Positions 23,801-33,171 of a DNA stretch of 64,000 nt are shown here, piece by piece. The stretch is from JBBRVP01 sp038246785. Its GTDB lineage: Bacteria; Actinomycetota; Actinomycetes; Jiangellales; Jiangellaceae. Made by a program: the position numbers and the translations under genes. Location of the stretch: assembly GCA_038246785.1 (NCBI GenBank), contig JBBRVP010000003.1, positions 1-64,000 of the forward strand, written 5' to 3'. Positions within the stretch are counted from its first letter, which is position 1. Every line of letters begins with the position of its first letter. Under the pieces are notes generated by a model that was not told where the DNA came from, did not search any database, and saw only the letters and a list, made by a program, of their open reading frames with translations.

Positions 23801-24190
23801 GTGACCGCAACTGAGCGTGCCGTCGAGCTGGCCGTCGCCGCCGCGGAGGCGGCTGCCGACAAGCTCGCCGACGACATCATCGTCCTCGACGTCTCCGACC
23901 AGCTCGTCATCACCGACGTGTTCGTCCTGTGCTCGGCGCCGAACGATCGCCAGGTGCGCGCCATCGTCGACGCGGTCCAGGAGCGGCTCGCCACCCTCGA
24001 TGCCAAGCCGGCCCGGCGGGAGGGCGAGCGGGAAGGGCGCTGGGTGCTGCTCGACTACGTCGAGCTCATCGTGCACGTGCAGCACGCCGAGGACCGCGCG
24101 TTCTACGCCCTCGAGCGACTGTGGAAGGACTGCCCCGCCATCCCGCTGCCGGAGACGGTCCGCGCCGGACGCGGACTCGCGGAGGCGTGA
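23801..24190 (+). CDS. rsfS: Ribosome silencing factor RsfS
   Basis: Binds L14 on the large subunit and blocks subunit joining in slow growth. The 129-residue protein has the family core IIVLDVSDQLVITDVFVLCSA, then RREGEREGRWVLLDYVELIVHV and HAEDRAFYALERLW. GTG start with GGGAAGGA upstream. Its stop overlaps the GTG of the phosphatase gene, a standard coupling after nadD-rsfS in actinobacteria. Confidence 0.95.
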   Translation: MTATERAVELAVAAAEAAADKLADDIIVLDVSDQLVITDVFVLCSAPNDRQVRAIVDAVQERLATLDAKPARREGEREGRWVLLDYVELIVHVQHAEDRAFYALERLWKDCPAIPLPETVRAGRGLAEA

Positions 24191-24849
24191 GCGCGCCGTC
24201 CCGCCCGGCCGGGAAGCGGCTCGTGCTCTGGCGGCACGGGCGTACCGAGTGGAACGCCACCGGCAGGTTCCAGGGTCACGCCGACGTGGACCTGGACCTG
24301 ACCGGTCAGGAGCAGGCGCGCGCCGCCGCCGCGCGGCTGGCGGCGCTGCGACCGGACCTCGTCGTCGCGTCCGACCTGTCCCGCGCCCGGGACACCGCCG
24401 GTCCGCTGTGCCGGCTGCTCGACCTCCCGCTGCGCCTCGACCGGGACTTGCGGGAGACCGATGTGGGCGCCTGGAGCGGGCGCACCCTCGGCGAGGTCCT
24501 GGCCGAGGACGGCGCCACGTACGCCGCCTGGCGGGCCGGCGACGTCGACGTCCGCGCTGGCGGCGCCGAGTCCCGACGCGCGCTCGCCCACCGCGTGGTG
24601 GCAGCCGTGGAGCGGGTGCTGTCTGCCACGCCGCCGGACGGGCTCGCGGTGGTGGTGACCCACGGCGGAAGCGCCCGGGTGGCCGTGGCGACGCTGATCG
24701 GGCTGCCCCCCGACCACTGGCATGCCCTCGGCGGGCTCGGCAACTCGGCTTGGAGCGTGCTCGAGCAGCGACGCAGCAGCCCCGGCTGGGTGCTCGTGGA
24801 GCACAACGCCGGCACGCTGCCGGAGCCGGTGACCGTTCAGGAGGGCTGA
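24187..24849 (+). CDS. Histidine phosphatase (phosphoglycerate mutase-like)
   Basis: The 220-residue protein has RHGRTEWN (catalytic His and Arg, about residues 16-23), SDLSRARDTAG, ETDVGAWSGRTLGE and VTHGGSARV (second catalytic His). Family members downstream of rsfS are often called gpmB-like, but many are broad-specificity or acid phosphatases, and a role as glucosyl-3-phosphoglycerate phosphatase is possible in actinobacteria; the substrate cannot be fixed from sequence. GTG start overlaps the rsfS stop. Confidence 0.9.
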   Translation: MSAPSRPAGKRLVLWRHGRTEWNATGRFQGHADVDLDLTGQEQARAAAARLAALRPDLVVASDLSRARDTAGPLCRLLDLPLRLDRDLRETDVGAWSGRTLGEVLAEDGATYAAWRAGDVDVRAGGAESRRALAHRVVAAVERVLSATPPDGLAVVVTHGGSARVAVATLIGLPPDHWHALGGLGNSAWSVLEQRRSSPGWVLVEHNAGTLPEPVTVQEG

Positions 24850-24868
24850 TCCTGCGCGGTTTGGACGC

Positions 24869-24897
24869 TTGGGACGCTTGTCGCAGTCGGATATGCT
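24869..24897 (+). promoter_or_regulatory. tRNA-Ala promoter
   Basis: TTGGGA (24869-24874) and TATGCT (24892-24897), spaced by 17 nt, lie about 30 nt before the tRNA 5' end. Confidence 0.6.
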
Positions 24898-24926
24898 CGT
24901 GCGGCTCCGCGTGCGACGTGGGGCGC

Positions 24927-24999
24927 GGGGCTGTGGCGCAGCTGGTAGCGCACCTCCATGGCATGGAGGGGGTCAGGGGTTCGAGTCCCCTCAGCTCCA
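24927..24999 (+). tRNA. tRNA-Ala, anticodon GGC
   Basis: A 73-nt cloverleaf folds by eye: acceptor GGGGCTG/CAGCTCC with one G-T pair, D arm GCGC/GCGC, anticodon stem CCTCC/GGAGG with loop ATGGCAT (GGC anticodon at 24960-24962), T arm AGGGG/CCCCT with loop TTCGAGT, and discriminator A at 24999. The 3' CCA is not encoded (CCG follows). Confidence 0.95.
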
Positions 25000-25246
25000 C
25001 CGGGTCGACCTCCTTGCGGCGCGGGCTTCAAGAGGGGCTGGCCGGCACCGACGAGTTGGTTCCCGCCCGCCCCGGCGCGTGGATCATCAGACGTTCACGC
25101 GCCCACGGCGCCAGAACTGCCTCATGATCCGTAGAGCCCATCTGGCAGAGTGACCCAGGCGCGCCCGTCGGAGAAGACCCTCGGCGTCCACCTCGGGCGG
25201 CTGGCGCGCACGTGCAGGTCGCAGCCTCGCCCGATGGAGGTCAGTC

Positions 25247-26323
25247 GTGAAGGTAGCGGTGCTCGGTGCGGGCAGCGGTGGCTGCGGGGTCGCCTTCGAC
25301 TGGGCCCAGCACGGCCATCAGGTCCACCTGTACTCATCCGACGAGCACACCGGCGAGGTGGCGGCGATCAGCGACCGGGGCGGCATCACCAGCAAGGGGG
25401 TGCTGACCGGCTTCGCACCGATCGACTACGCGGGCCACGACGCCGAGCGAGCCGTCGCCGGCGCCGAGCTGGTCTTCCTCGTCGGGCCCGCCTACAGCAC
25501 CGAACCGCTGGCCAGGACCATCGCGCCGTACCTGCGTGACGGGCAGTCGGTGGTGGTCTGCCCGACGTCGTGCCTGGGGAGCGTCGCTTTCAAGAACGCT
25601 GCCGGGCTGGGGCTGGACGATGAGCGGTGCACCGTCGGCGAGACCAGCACGCTGCCGTACGCGGTCCGGATCACCGAACCGGCCGGGATCACCGTCTACC
25701 TCAAGCTCCAGGGCGGGCTCGCGGTCGCCGCCACCCCCCGCGCCGGCACCGCAGTCCTGCACCGGATGCTCGGCGAGGTGTACCCCGCCATCGTGGCGGC
25801 TGGGAGCATCTTCGAGACGACGCTGGAGAACGGCAACCCGGTGATCCACCCCGCGGTCACGATCAGCAACGCCGCGCTGATCGAACGCACCCACGGTGAC
25901 TTCAACTTCTACGAGGACGGTGTCACCGAGGCGGTCGGTCGGCTCATGCAAGCCGTCGATTCCGAGCGGATGGCCATCGGCAAGGCCCTCGGTTTCGAGG
26001 TGCCGTCGGAGCCGGCCATGGGCGTCATGCAGGGCTACATGCGCGAGGAGAGCTACAGCACCGGCTACTCCACGGCGCCGGGGTTCCAGGGAATCAAGGC
26101 CCAGGACCGGCTCGACCACCGGTACCTCGTCGAGGACGTCGGCTACACCCTGGTCTTCCTCACCGATCTCGCCCGCCAGATCGGCGTCAGCACACCGTCC
26201 ATGGACGCCGAGATCATGATCGCCTCTATCCTGCTGGCCCGCGACTTCCGAGCCGAGCAGAAGCGCACTCTGGCGACCTTGGGCCTCGCTGACCACAGCA
26301 TCGCGGAGCTGGCTGCGCTGTAG
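25247..26323 (+). CDS. Octopine/nopaline dehydrogenase-family protein
   Basis: The 358-residue protein has an N-terminal Rossmann domain with VLGAGSGGCG (residues 5-14) and a C-terminal helical domain that opens with ENGNPVIHPAVTISNAA, the site where opine dehydrogenases place their catalytic His. These enzymes reductively join an amino acid to a 2-oxo acid with NAD(P)H; other members are unrelated reductases, so the substrate is open. GGAGG precedes GTG 25247. No amino-acid transporter or staphylopine-type metallophore genes are adjacent. It lies just downstream of a tRNA gene, a frequent insertion site, which raises the chance of acquisition. Confidence 0.85.
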   Translation: MKVAVLGAGSGGCGVAFDWAQHGHQVHLYSSDEHTGEVAAISDRGGITSKGVLTGFAPIDYAGHDAERAVAGAELVFLVGPAYSTEPLARTIAPYLRDGQSVVVCPTSCLGSVAFKNAAGLGLDDERCTVGETSTLPYAVRITEPAGITVYLKLQGGLAVAATPRAGTAVLHRMLGEVYPAIVAAGSIFETTLENGNPVIHPAVTISNAALIERTHGDFNFYEDGVTEAVGRLMQAVDSERMAIGKALGFEVPSEPAMGVMQGYMREESYSTGYSTAPGFQGIKAQDRLDHRYLVEDVGYTLVFLTDLARQIGVSTPSMDAEIMIASILLARDFRAEQKRTLATLGLADHSIAELAAL

Positions 26324-26386
26324 CTCCCTGGACGCGTCCGACCCCCTCGGTAGCGTCCGCGGCGAGCCGATGGAGCGGAGCGTGCG

Positions 26387-27187
26387 GTGGTCGAGGGACG
26401 AGCGGGACGGGTGCCGCGGGTGCTCCTGCCCTCGGCGTGGAGCATCGCCGTCCTGCGCGGGCTGGCCGTCCTCGTGGCCGGCGCCACGATCCTGCTGGCC
26501 AGCCAGGCCGGCCGTGCCGACGGCGCGGCGCGGGTGGCCCTGCTCGCCGGGGCGGCCTTGTGTGCCGCTGGCGGCATGGCGCTCGGCATCGCGCGCGAGC
26601 GGGACGACCGGGGGCGGGTCGCGACCGCGGAGCAGGTGGCGGTGGAGGCCGAGACGGGGCTGGCCGCCGCGCTCGCCGGCGCCCTCGCCCCGATCACGAG
26701 CTACCTCGGCGAGATGGCCGACGCCCGGCTCGGCGCCGAGCGGGCGATCATCGCCGGGGAGCTGCGCCAAGCGGTCGTCGAGGCCGCGGTGCGGCTCACC
26801 GCGCCCGTCGGCCGCGCTGCCTACTACTCCGCAGACCTGGAGGCCGGACTGCTGGAGCGTGCGGTCTGGGCGGGCCATGCGGTGCCCCCGCGGTCTGCGT
26901 TCGTGTCGGGGACTGCCGACGGCGACGCGGTGCTCGACCTGGTCGAGCGCGGTGACCTCGTCGCCATCGACGACGTGACCGCCGACCCCATGGTCACCCC
27001 GAGCCACCCGGGCACCTACCGGGCCGTCGTCGCCGCTGCCGTCACGGCCGGCTCGCAGCGGCTCGGCGTGCTCACGGTCGACGCGCCCGGGCCAGCGACG
27101 TTCGGACCCGCCGACGTCGAGCTGGTGCGTGTGCTGGCCAACCTGCTCGGCACCGGGCTCGCCCAGGCCGGAGGGCACTACCGATGA
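26387..27187 (+). CDS. Membrane-anchored GAF-domain protein
   Basis: The 266-residue protein has two adjacent hydrophobic segments (about residues 17-36 and 42-63) and a cytosolic GAF domain (about 100-262), with the typical ending TVDAPGPATFGPADVELVRVLANLLGTGL. There is no kinase, cyclase or HTH output domain, so it probably senses a ligand for a partner. The stop overlaps an in-frame ATG of the next gene region (ATGA). Confidence 0.8.
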   Translation: MVEGRAGRVPRVLLPSAWSIAVLRGLAVLVAGATILLASQAGRADGAARVALLAGAALCAAGGMALGIARERDDRGRVATAEQVAVEAETGLAAALAGALAPITSYLGEMADARLGAERAIIAGELRQAVVEAAVRLTAPVGRAAYYSADLEAGLLERAVWAGHAVPPRSAFVSGTADGDAVLDLVERGDLVAIDDVTADPMVTPSHPGTYRAVVAAAVTAGSQRLGVLTVDAPGPATFGPADVELVRVLANLLGTGLAQAGGHYR

Positions 27188-27237
27188 CCGCGTGCACCCC
27201 GCTGCAAGCGGGTAGCCTGACACCAGGAGGGATCGGC

Positions 27238-27417
27238 ATGGTCAAGCGGGAGAAGGTCACCGACGAGCGGGGTCGCCGCTGGGTCACCGGCGTCCTGGAC
27301 TCCGACACGTGGTTCGCCTCGGTGGAGCGGGAGGCGCGCCGCGCTGCCCAACGTTCCCTGGCCGACCGGCTCGCCCGCAGCAACGGCCAGCCGCACCGCC
27401 CCGCTCACGCCCACTAG
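27238..27417 (+). CDS. Small basic protein, unknown
   Basis: The 59-residue product (MVKREKVTDERGRRW onwards) starts at ATG 27238, seven nt after AGGAGGG; a longer version would start at ATG 27184, overlapping the GAF gene stop. The strong ribosome site supports the shorter form. It is helical and Arg-rich. No family recognised. It may be cotranscribed with the GAF gene. Confidence 0.6.
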   Translation: MVKREKVTDERGRRWVTGVLDSDTWFASVEREARRAAQRSLADRLARSNGQPHRPAHAH

Positions 27418-27426
27418 GGCCTTTGC

Positions 27427-27453
27427 GGTCGCCCCGTCGCCGACTGGGCGACC
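27427..27453 (+). terminator. Hairpin after small gene
   Basis: GGTCGCCC (27427-27434) pairs with GGGCGACC (27446-27453) across an 11-nt loop, ten bases after the stop codon. No T tract. Bases 27454-27710 beyond it hold no gene or repeat that I can support. Confidence 0.5.
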
Positions 27454-27711
27454 CTGCTGCCCGTGACGTCAGGTCGCGCCGTTGGGCGACGCGACGCGGC
27501 GTCATCCAGATGGAAGGCGATCTTGCTCCCCCCGGGGTCGGGCCGTCGACGCATCGGCCGGCTGCTCGGCGGCGCCCCGGCGCGGTGAGAGAACAGCCAG
27601 TGGGCTTCGCCCTAGCTCCTCATGCCGCGAGGTTGGTGACGCCGACTCCCGAGGTTGATCACCACATCGGCGCGGACGGCTGGTTCCCGTGGGGAGGGGC
27701 GCCCCATTCGC

Positions 27712-27877
27712 CGAACAGGGTGGGGGTCCCCCACCCCGGACCTACCGGGGTTGGGGACCCCCACCCTGTTCGGGCGTAAACCTGCCCCGGGGCGGAACCG
27801 GGGTTGGGGACCCCCACCCTGTTCGAGCGTGGACCTGTACCCGGCGGAACCGGGGTTGGGGACCCCCACCCCATTTC
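27712..27877. repeat. Cluster of 29-bp repeats, one inverted and three direct
   Basis: Direct units beginning ACCGGGGTTGGGGACCCCCA lie at 27744-27772, 27797-27825 and 27849-27877 (the third diverges at its end); spacing is 52-53 nt. An inverted copy at 27712-27740 faces the first unit across 3 nt and matches it with about two mismatches, so 27712-27772 can form a 29-bp stem. Apparent ORFs across it encode only repeat-derived Gly/Pro strings and are not credible genes. Confidence 0.85.
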
Positions 27878-27890
27878 GACCGTGGCGGCG

Positions 27891-28007
27891 GCGCCTACCG
27901 GAAACGGCGCGGCGGGGGCCGCGCCGGCGGCGCCTACCGGAAACGGCGCAGCGGGGGCCGCGCCGGCGGCGCCTACCGGAAACGGCGCGGCGGGGGCCGC
28001 GCCGGCT
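27891..28007. repeat. Three 39-bp tandem repeats
   Basis: Units at 27891-27929, 27930-27968 and 27969-28007 (GCGCCTACCGGAAACGGCGC at each start) differ at only one or two bases. With no spacers they are not CRISPR. Unit length is a multiple of three, giving AAGAAPAAPFPVG-type strings on the minus strand, but no start or ribosome site supports translation. The array ends 4 nt before the leuS leader -10 box, so it abuts a promoter. Confidence 0.85.
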
Positions 28008-28011
28008 GCGC

Positions 28012-28017
28012 TACCCT
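28012..28017 (+). promoter_or_regulatory. -10 box of leuS leader transcript
   Basis: TACCCT six nt before the leader peptide GTG predicts that transcription begins at or near the first codon, a leaderless leader peptide. No clear -35 is present; the tandem repeats occupy that position. Confidence 0.5.
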
Positions 28018-28023
28018 GACGCT

Positions 28024-28059
28024 GTGCGGACCCGAGCGCTCCTTGTGACGCCGCGCTGA
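28024..28059 (+). CDS. leuS leader peptide (MRTRALLVTPR)
   Basis: GTG CGG ACC CGA GCG CTC CTT GTG ... TGA encodes 11 residues with two adjacent Leu codons. The MRTR opening is the usual beginning of actinobacterial amino-acid leader peptides (ilvB, trp, leu operons). The stop region forms one arm of a hairpin (CCGCGCT 28051-28057 with AGCGCGG 28072-28078), and a terminator hairpin follows. Stalling at the Leu codons when charged tRNA-Leu is low would change these structures and let transcription reach leuS. Inferred from sequence only. Confidence 0.65.
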   Translation: MRTRALLVTPR

Positions 28060-28104
28060 GACGATCTCTCCAGCGCGGCAGCCCCTCCTGTGCGGGGGGC
28101 TTTG
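28051..28104 (+). promoter_or_regulatory. leuS attenuator: pause hairpin and terminator
   Basis: A first hairpin pairs CCGCGCT (28051-28057, containing part of the leader stop) with AGCGCGG (28072-28078). The second pairs AGCCCCTC (28080-28087) with GGGGGGCT (28094-28101) over a 6-nt loop and is followed by TTTGT, the only T-tailed hairpin I noticed near a gene start here. Leu stalling would cover the first arm and could free an alternative fold. Confidence 0.55.
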
Positions 28105-28164
28105 TCATGCCCGGGGCCGCGCCGCGGCTGGGCACCACCAGATGAGACGAGATGACGAGGGCCA

Positions 28165-31020
<2,856 letters not shown>

Positions 31021-31050
31021 TCCTCCCCGCCGCCCCTGCCCGCCCGATGT

Positions 31051-31090
31051 GTCAGCCTCTGCCGTGGCCCCAGCCACGGCAGAGCCTGAC
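31051..31090 (+). terminator. leuS terminator hairpin
   Basis: Arms 31051-31068 (GTCAGCCTCTGCCGTGGC) and 31073-31090 pair over 18 bp with one mismatch and a 4-nt loop, 30 nt after the leuS stop codon. A related sequence with the same right end lies at 37198-37246, so it may belong to a small repeat family. Confidence 0.75.
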
Positions 31091-31125
31091 TGATCGGCGG
31101 CGGGCGCGCGGGTAGCGTCGCGGTC

Positions 31126-31977
31126 ATGCAGCCGAGGGTCGCTGTCGTCACCGACTCGACGGCGTACCTCCCGAAAGGCCTGGCCGAGCGGGCGCACGTA
31201 CGTGTCGTGCCGCTGGGGGTCGTGCTCGGCGGCGTCGCGCACTCCGAGGGCGCCGATGTCGAGCCGGGAGACGTGGCGTCGGCCTTGCGGCGCTGGACAA
31301 CGGTCACGACCTCGCGGCCGTCCCCGGAGGAGTTCGCCCGGGCCTACGCCGACGCCGCCGCCGCCGGGTGCGCCGCCGTGGTCTCGGTGCACCTGTCCGG
31401 GGAGATGTCGGGCACGGTCGACGTCGCGGCGCTGGCCGCCCGGTCGGCGGCGCTGCCGGTGGAGGTCGTCGACTCCCGTTCGCTCGGCATGGGGCTGGGC
31501 TTCGCGGTGCTGGCGGCGGCCGAGGCGGCCGCGGCGGGGGAGGACCTGGCTGCCGTGGCGGCGGCTGCCCGCCGGCGCGCCGCGCGCACGCGCGGGTTCT
31601 TCTACCTCGACACGCTGGAGCACCTCCGCCGCGGAGGTCGGATCGGCGCCGCCCAGGCGTTCCTCGGCACGGCGCTGTCGGCCAAGCCGCTCCTGCACCT
31701 CGTCGACGGCCGGATCGCTCCGCTGGAGAAGGTGCGCACCGCCTCTCGCGCGCTCGCGCGCCTGGAGGAGCTCGCCGTGCAGGCGGCGTCGGAGGTCGGG
31801 CCCCCGGTCGCGCTCGCCGTCCACCACCTCGGTGACGAGTCACGCGCCGGGGCGCTCGCCGGTCGGCTGGCGAAGCGTTTGCCGGCAGCGGGGGAGATCC
31901 CGGTCTCGGAGGTCGGCGCCGTCGTGGGAGCGCACGTCGGTCCGGGGATGCTCGCCGTGGTGGTCGCGCCGGGGTAG
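31126..31977 (+). CDS. DegV-family fatty acid-binding protein
   Basis: The 283-residue protein has the DegV N-terminal signature VAVVTDSTAYLP (residues 5-16), SRPSPEEFARAY, and VSVHLSGEMSGT, and ends with the lipid-pocket motif HVGPGM. Family members bind a fatty acid and hand it to the fatty-acid kinase system; no fakA-like gene is visible here. A TAGCGT box at 31113-31118 seven nt before the ATG suggests a leaderless transcript. It separates leuS from the competence genes. Confidence 0.93.
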   Translation: MQPRVAVVTDSTAYLPKGLAERAHVRVVPLGVVLGGVAHSEGADVEPGDVASALRRWTTVTTSRPSPEEFARAYADAAAAGCAAVVSVHLSGEMSGTVDVAALAARSAALPVEVVDSRSLGMGLGFAVLAAAEAAAAGEDLAAVAAAARRRAARTRGFFYLDTLEHLRRGGRIGAAQAFLGTALSAKPLLHLVDGRIAPLEKVRTASRALARLEELAVQAASEVGPPVALAVHHLGDESRAGALAGRLAKRLPAAGEIPVSEVGAVVGAHVGPGMLAVVVAPG

Positions 31978-32136
31978 GACCGCACCGTGGCGCGGTCGGC
32001 TGCCGGCTGCCGCTCCGGTGAGCTCTCGCGTACGGGGGGCGCGCGCTCGTCCACAGCCACGGCGGAGCACACGCGCCACTCCACAGAACCTGGCCGGCGA
32101 CACACCGCTGCGCCGCGCGCTCCTAGCGTCGACCGG

Positions 32137-33171
32137 GTGCTGCATGGACCTCGTCACGCCCGCGCGCTCGAGCAGGAGCGGGCGCGATCCCGGCTCGCCG
32201 AGCTGACGGCCGGCCGGCCGTGGGTCCCCGCCGTGCCGCCTGCGGCCCGGGACGCCCGGTCTTCGGCCGACGTGGACCGCCCCGGAGAGGGGTGGTTCGC
32301 CACCGACCTGCTCGATGACCCGGGAACGCGTCCGGGTCTCGCCGCACAGGAGCGTGCGACCGAGGTCGCCGAGCCGCCGCGGGGCTCACTCCTCGGTTCC
32401 CTCGTCGCCCGCGCAGCTGACCGCATCCCGCCGGGCCTGCGATCTGCGGTCGCCGGGACCGCGCTGCGGCCCGGGCACGTCGCGGTGCTGCTCGTGCTCG
32501 CGGTGCTCGGTGTCGCGGCCGCCGCCCTCCTCGTGCTCGCCGCCCGGCCGCGCGCCGAACCGGTACCCAGGTCGGTCGGCCCAATCGTCACGGCGTCGAG
32601 CGCGGCGCCGTCGCCGGTGCTGTCGCCGGTGGTGTCGCCGCCGGTGTCCCCAGTGGCCGCGGCGGGAGCGCAAGCGTCCCCGCCGTCGGCGTCGGGTGCG
32701 AGCGCCGCGCCGTCCGTTGTGGTCGTCGATGTCGCCGGCAAGATTCACCACCCGCGCGTGGTGACCCTCCCGGCCGGCTCGCGGGTCGTCGACGCGCTGC
32801 GCGCCGCCGGCGGTGCTCGGGCCGGCACCGACCTCACCACCCTCAACCTCGCCCGGGTGCTCGTCGACGGCGAGCAGGTCGCGGTCGGGGTACGCCCCGC
32901 CGTGCCGCCGACGGTCCCCTCCGCAGACGGGGCGGCGGCGACGGGCTCCGCCGGGGGCGCAGGGACGGCGACTGGATCGGTGGCGGTCGACCTCAACGCC
33001 GCCACCCTCGACCAGCTCGAGGCGCTGCCCGGCGTTGGGCCGGTGCTGGCGCAGCGGATCCTGGACTGGCGCACCGAGCACGGCCGCTTCTCCAGCGTCG
33101 ACGAGCTGATGGAGGTCTCGGGCATCGGCGAGGCCCGCATGGCCGATCTGCGGCCGCTGGTCACGGTGTGA
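32137..33171 (+). CDS. comEA: ComEA-family DNA-binding protein
   Basis: The 344-residue protein has one membrane helix (about residues 110-130), a Pro/Ser/Ala-rich linker, a SLBB-type domain (about 185-245, VAGKIHHPRVVTLPAGSRVVDALRAAGG) and a C-terminal helix-hairpin-helix pair (VDLNAATLDQLEALPGVGPVLAQRI and EVSGIGEARMADL), the ComEA layout for binding DNA at the membrane in uptake. I chose GTG 32137 because a TAGCGT box lies 7 nt before it (leaderless pattern); an in-frame start at 31987 would add an unlikely Arg/Ser-rich stretch. Its stop overlaps the comEC GTG. Confidence 0.9.
   Translation: MLHGPRHARALEQERARSRLAELTAGRPWVPAVPPAARDARSSADVDRPGEGWFATDLLDDPGTRPGLAAQERATEVAEPPRGSLLGSLVARAADRIPPGLRSAVAGTALRPGHVAVLLVLAVLGVAAAALLVLAARPRAEPVPRSVGPIVTASSAAPSPVLSPVVSPPVSPVAAAGAQASPPSASGASAAPSVVVVDVAGKIHHPRVVTLPAGSRVVDALRAAGGARAGTDLTTLNLARVLVDGEQVAVGVRPAVPPTVPSADGAAATGSAGGAGTATGSVAVDLNAATLDQLEALPGVGPVLAQRILDWRTEHGRFSSVDELMEVSGIGEARMADLRPLVTV

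Noticed and set aside
27891..28007. CRISPR-like array
   Set aside because: Units are contiguous with no spacers and no cas genes nearby; it is a simple tandem repeat.
28018..28164. T-box riboswitch before leuS
   Set aside because: I see no T-box consensus or specifier stem; the short Leu leader ORF explains the region better.
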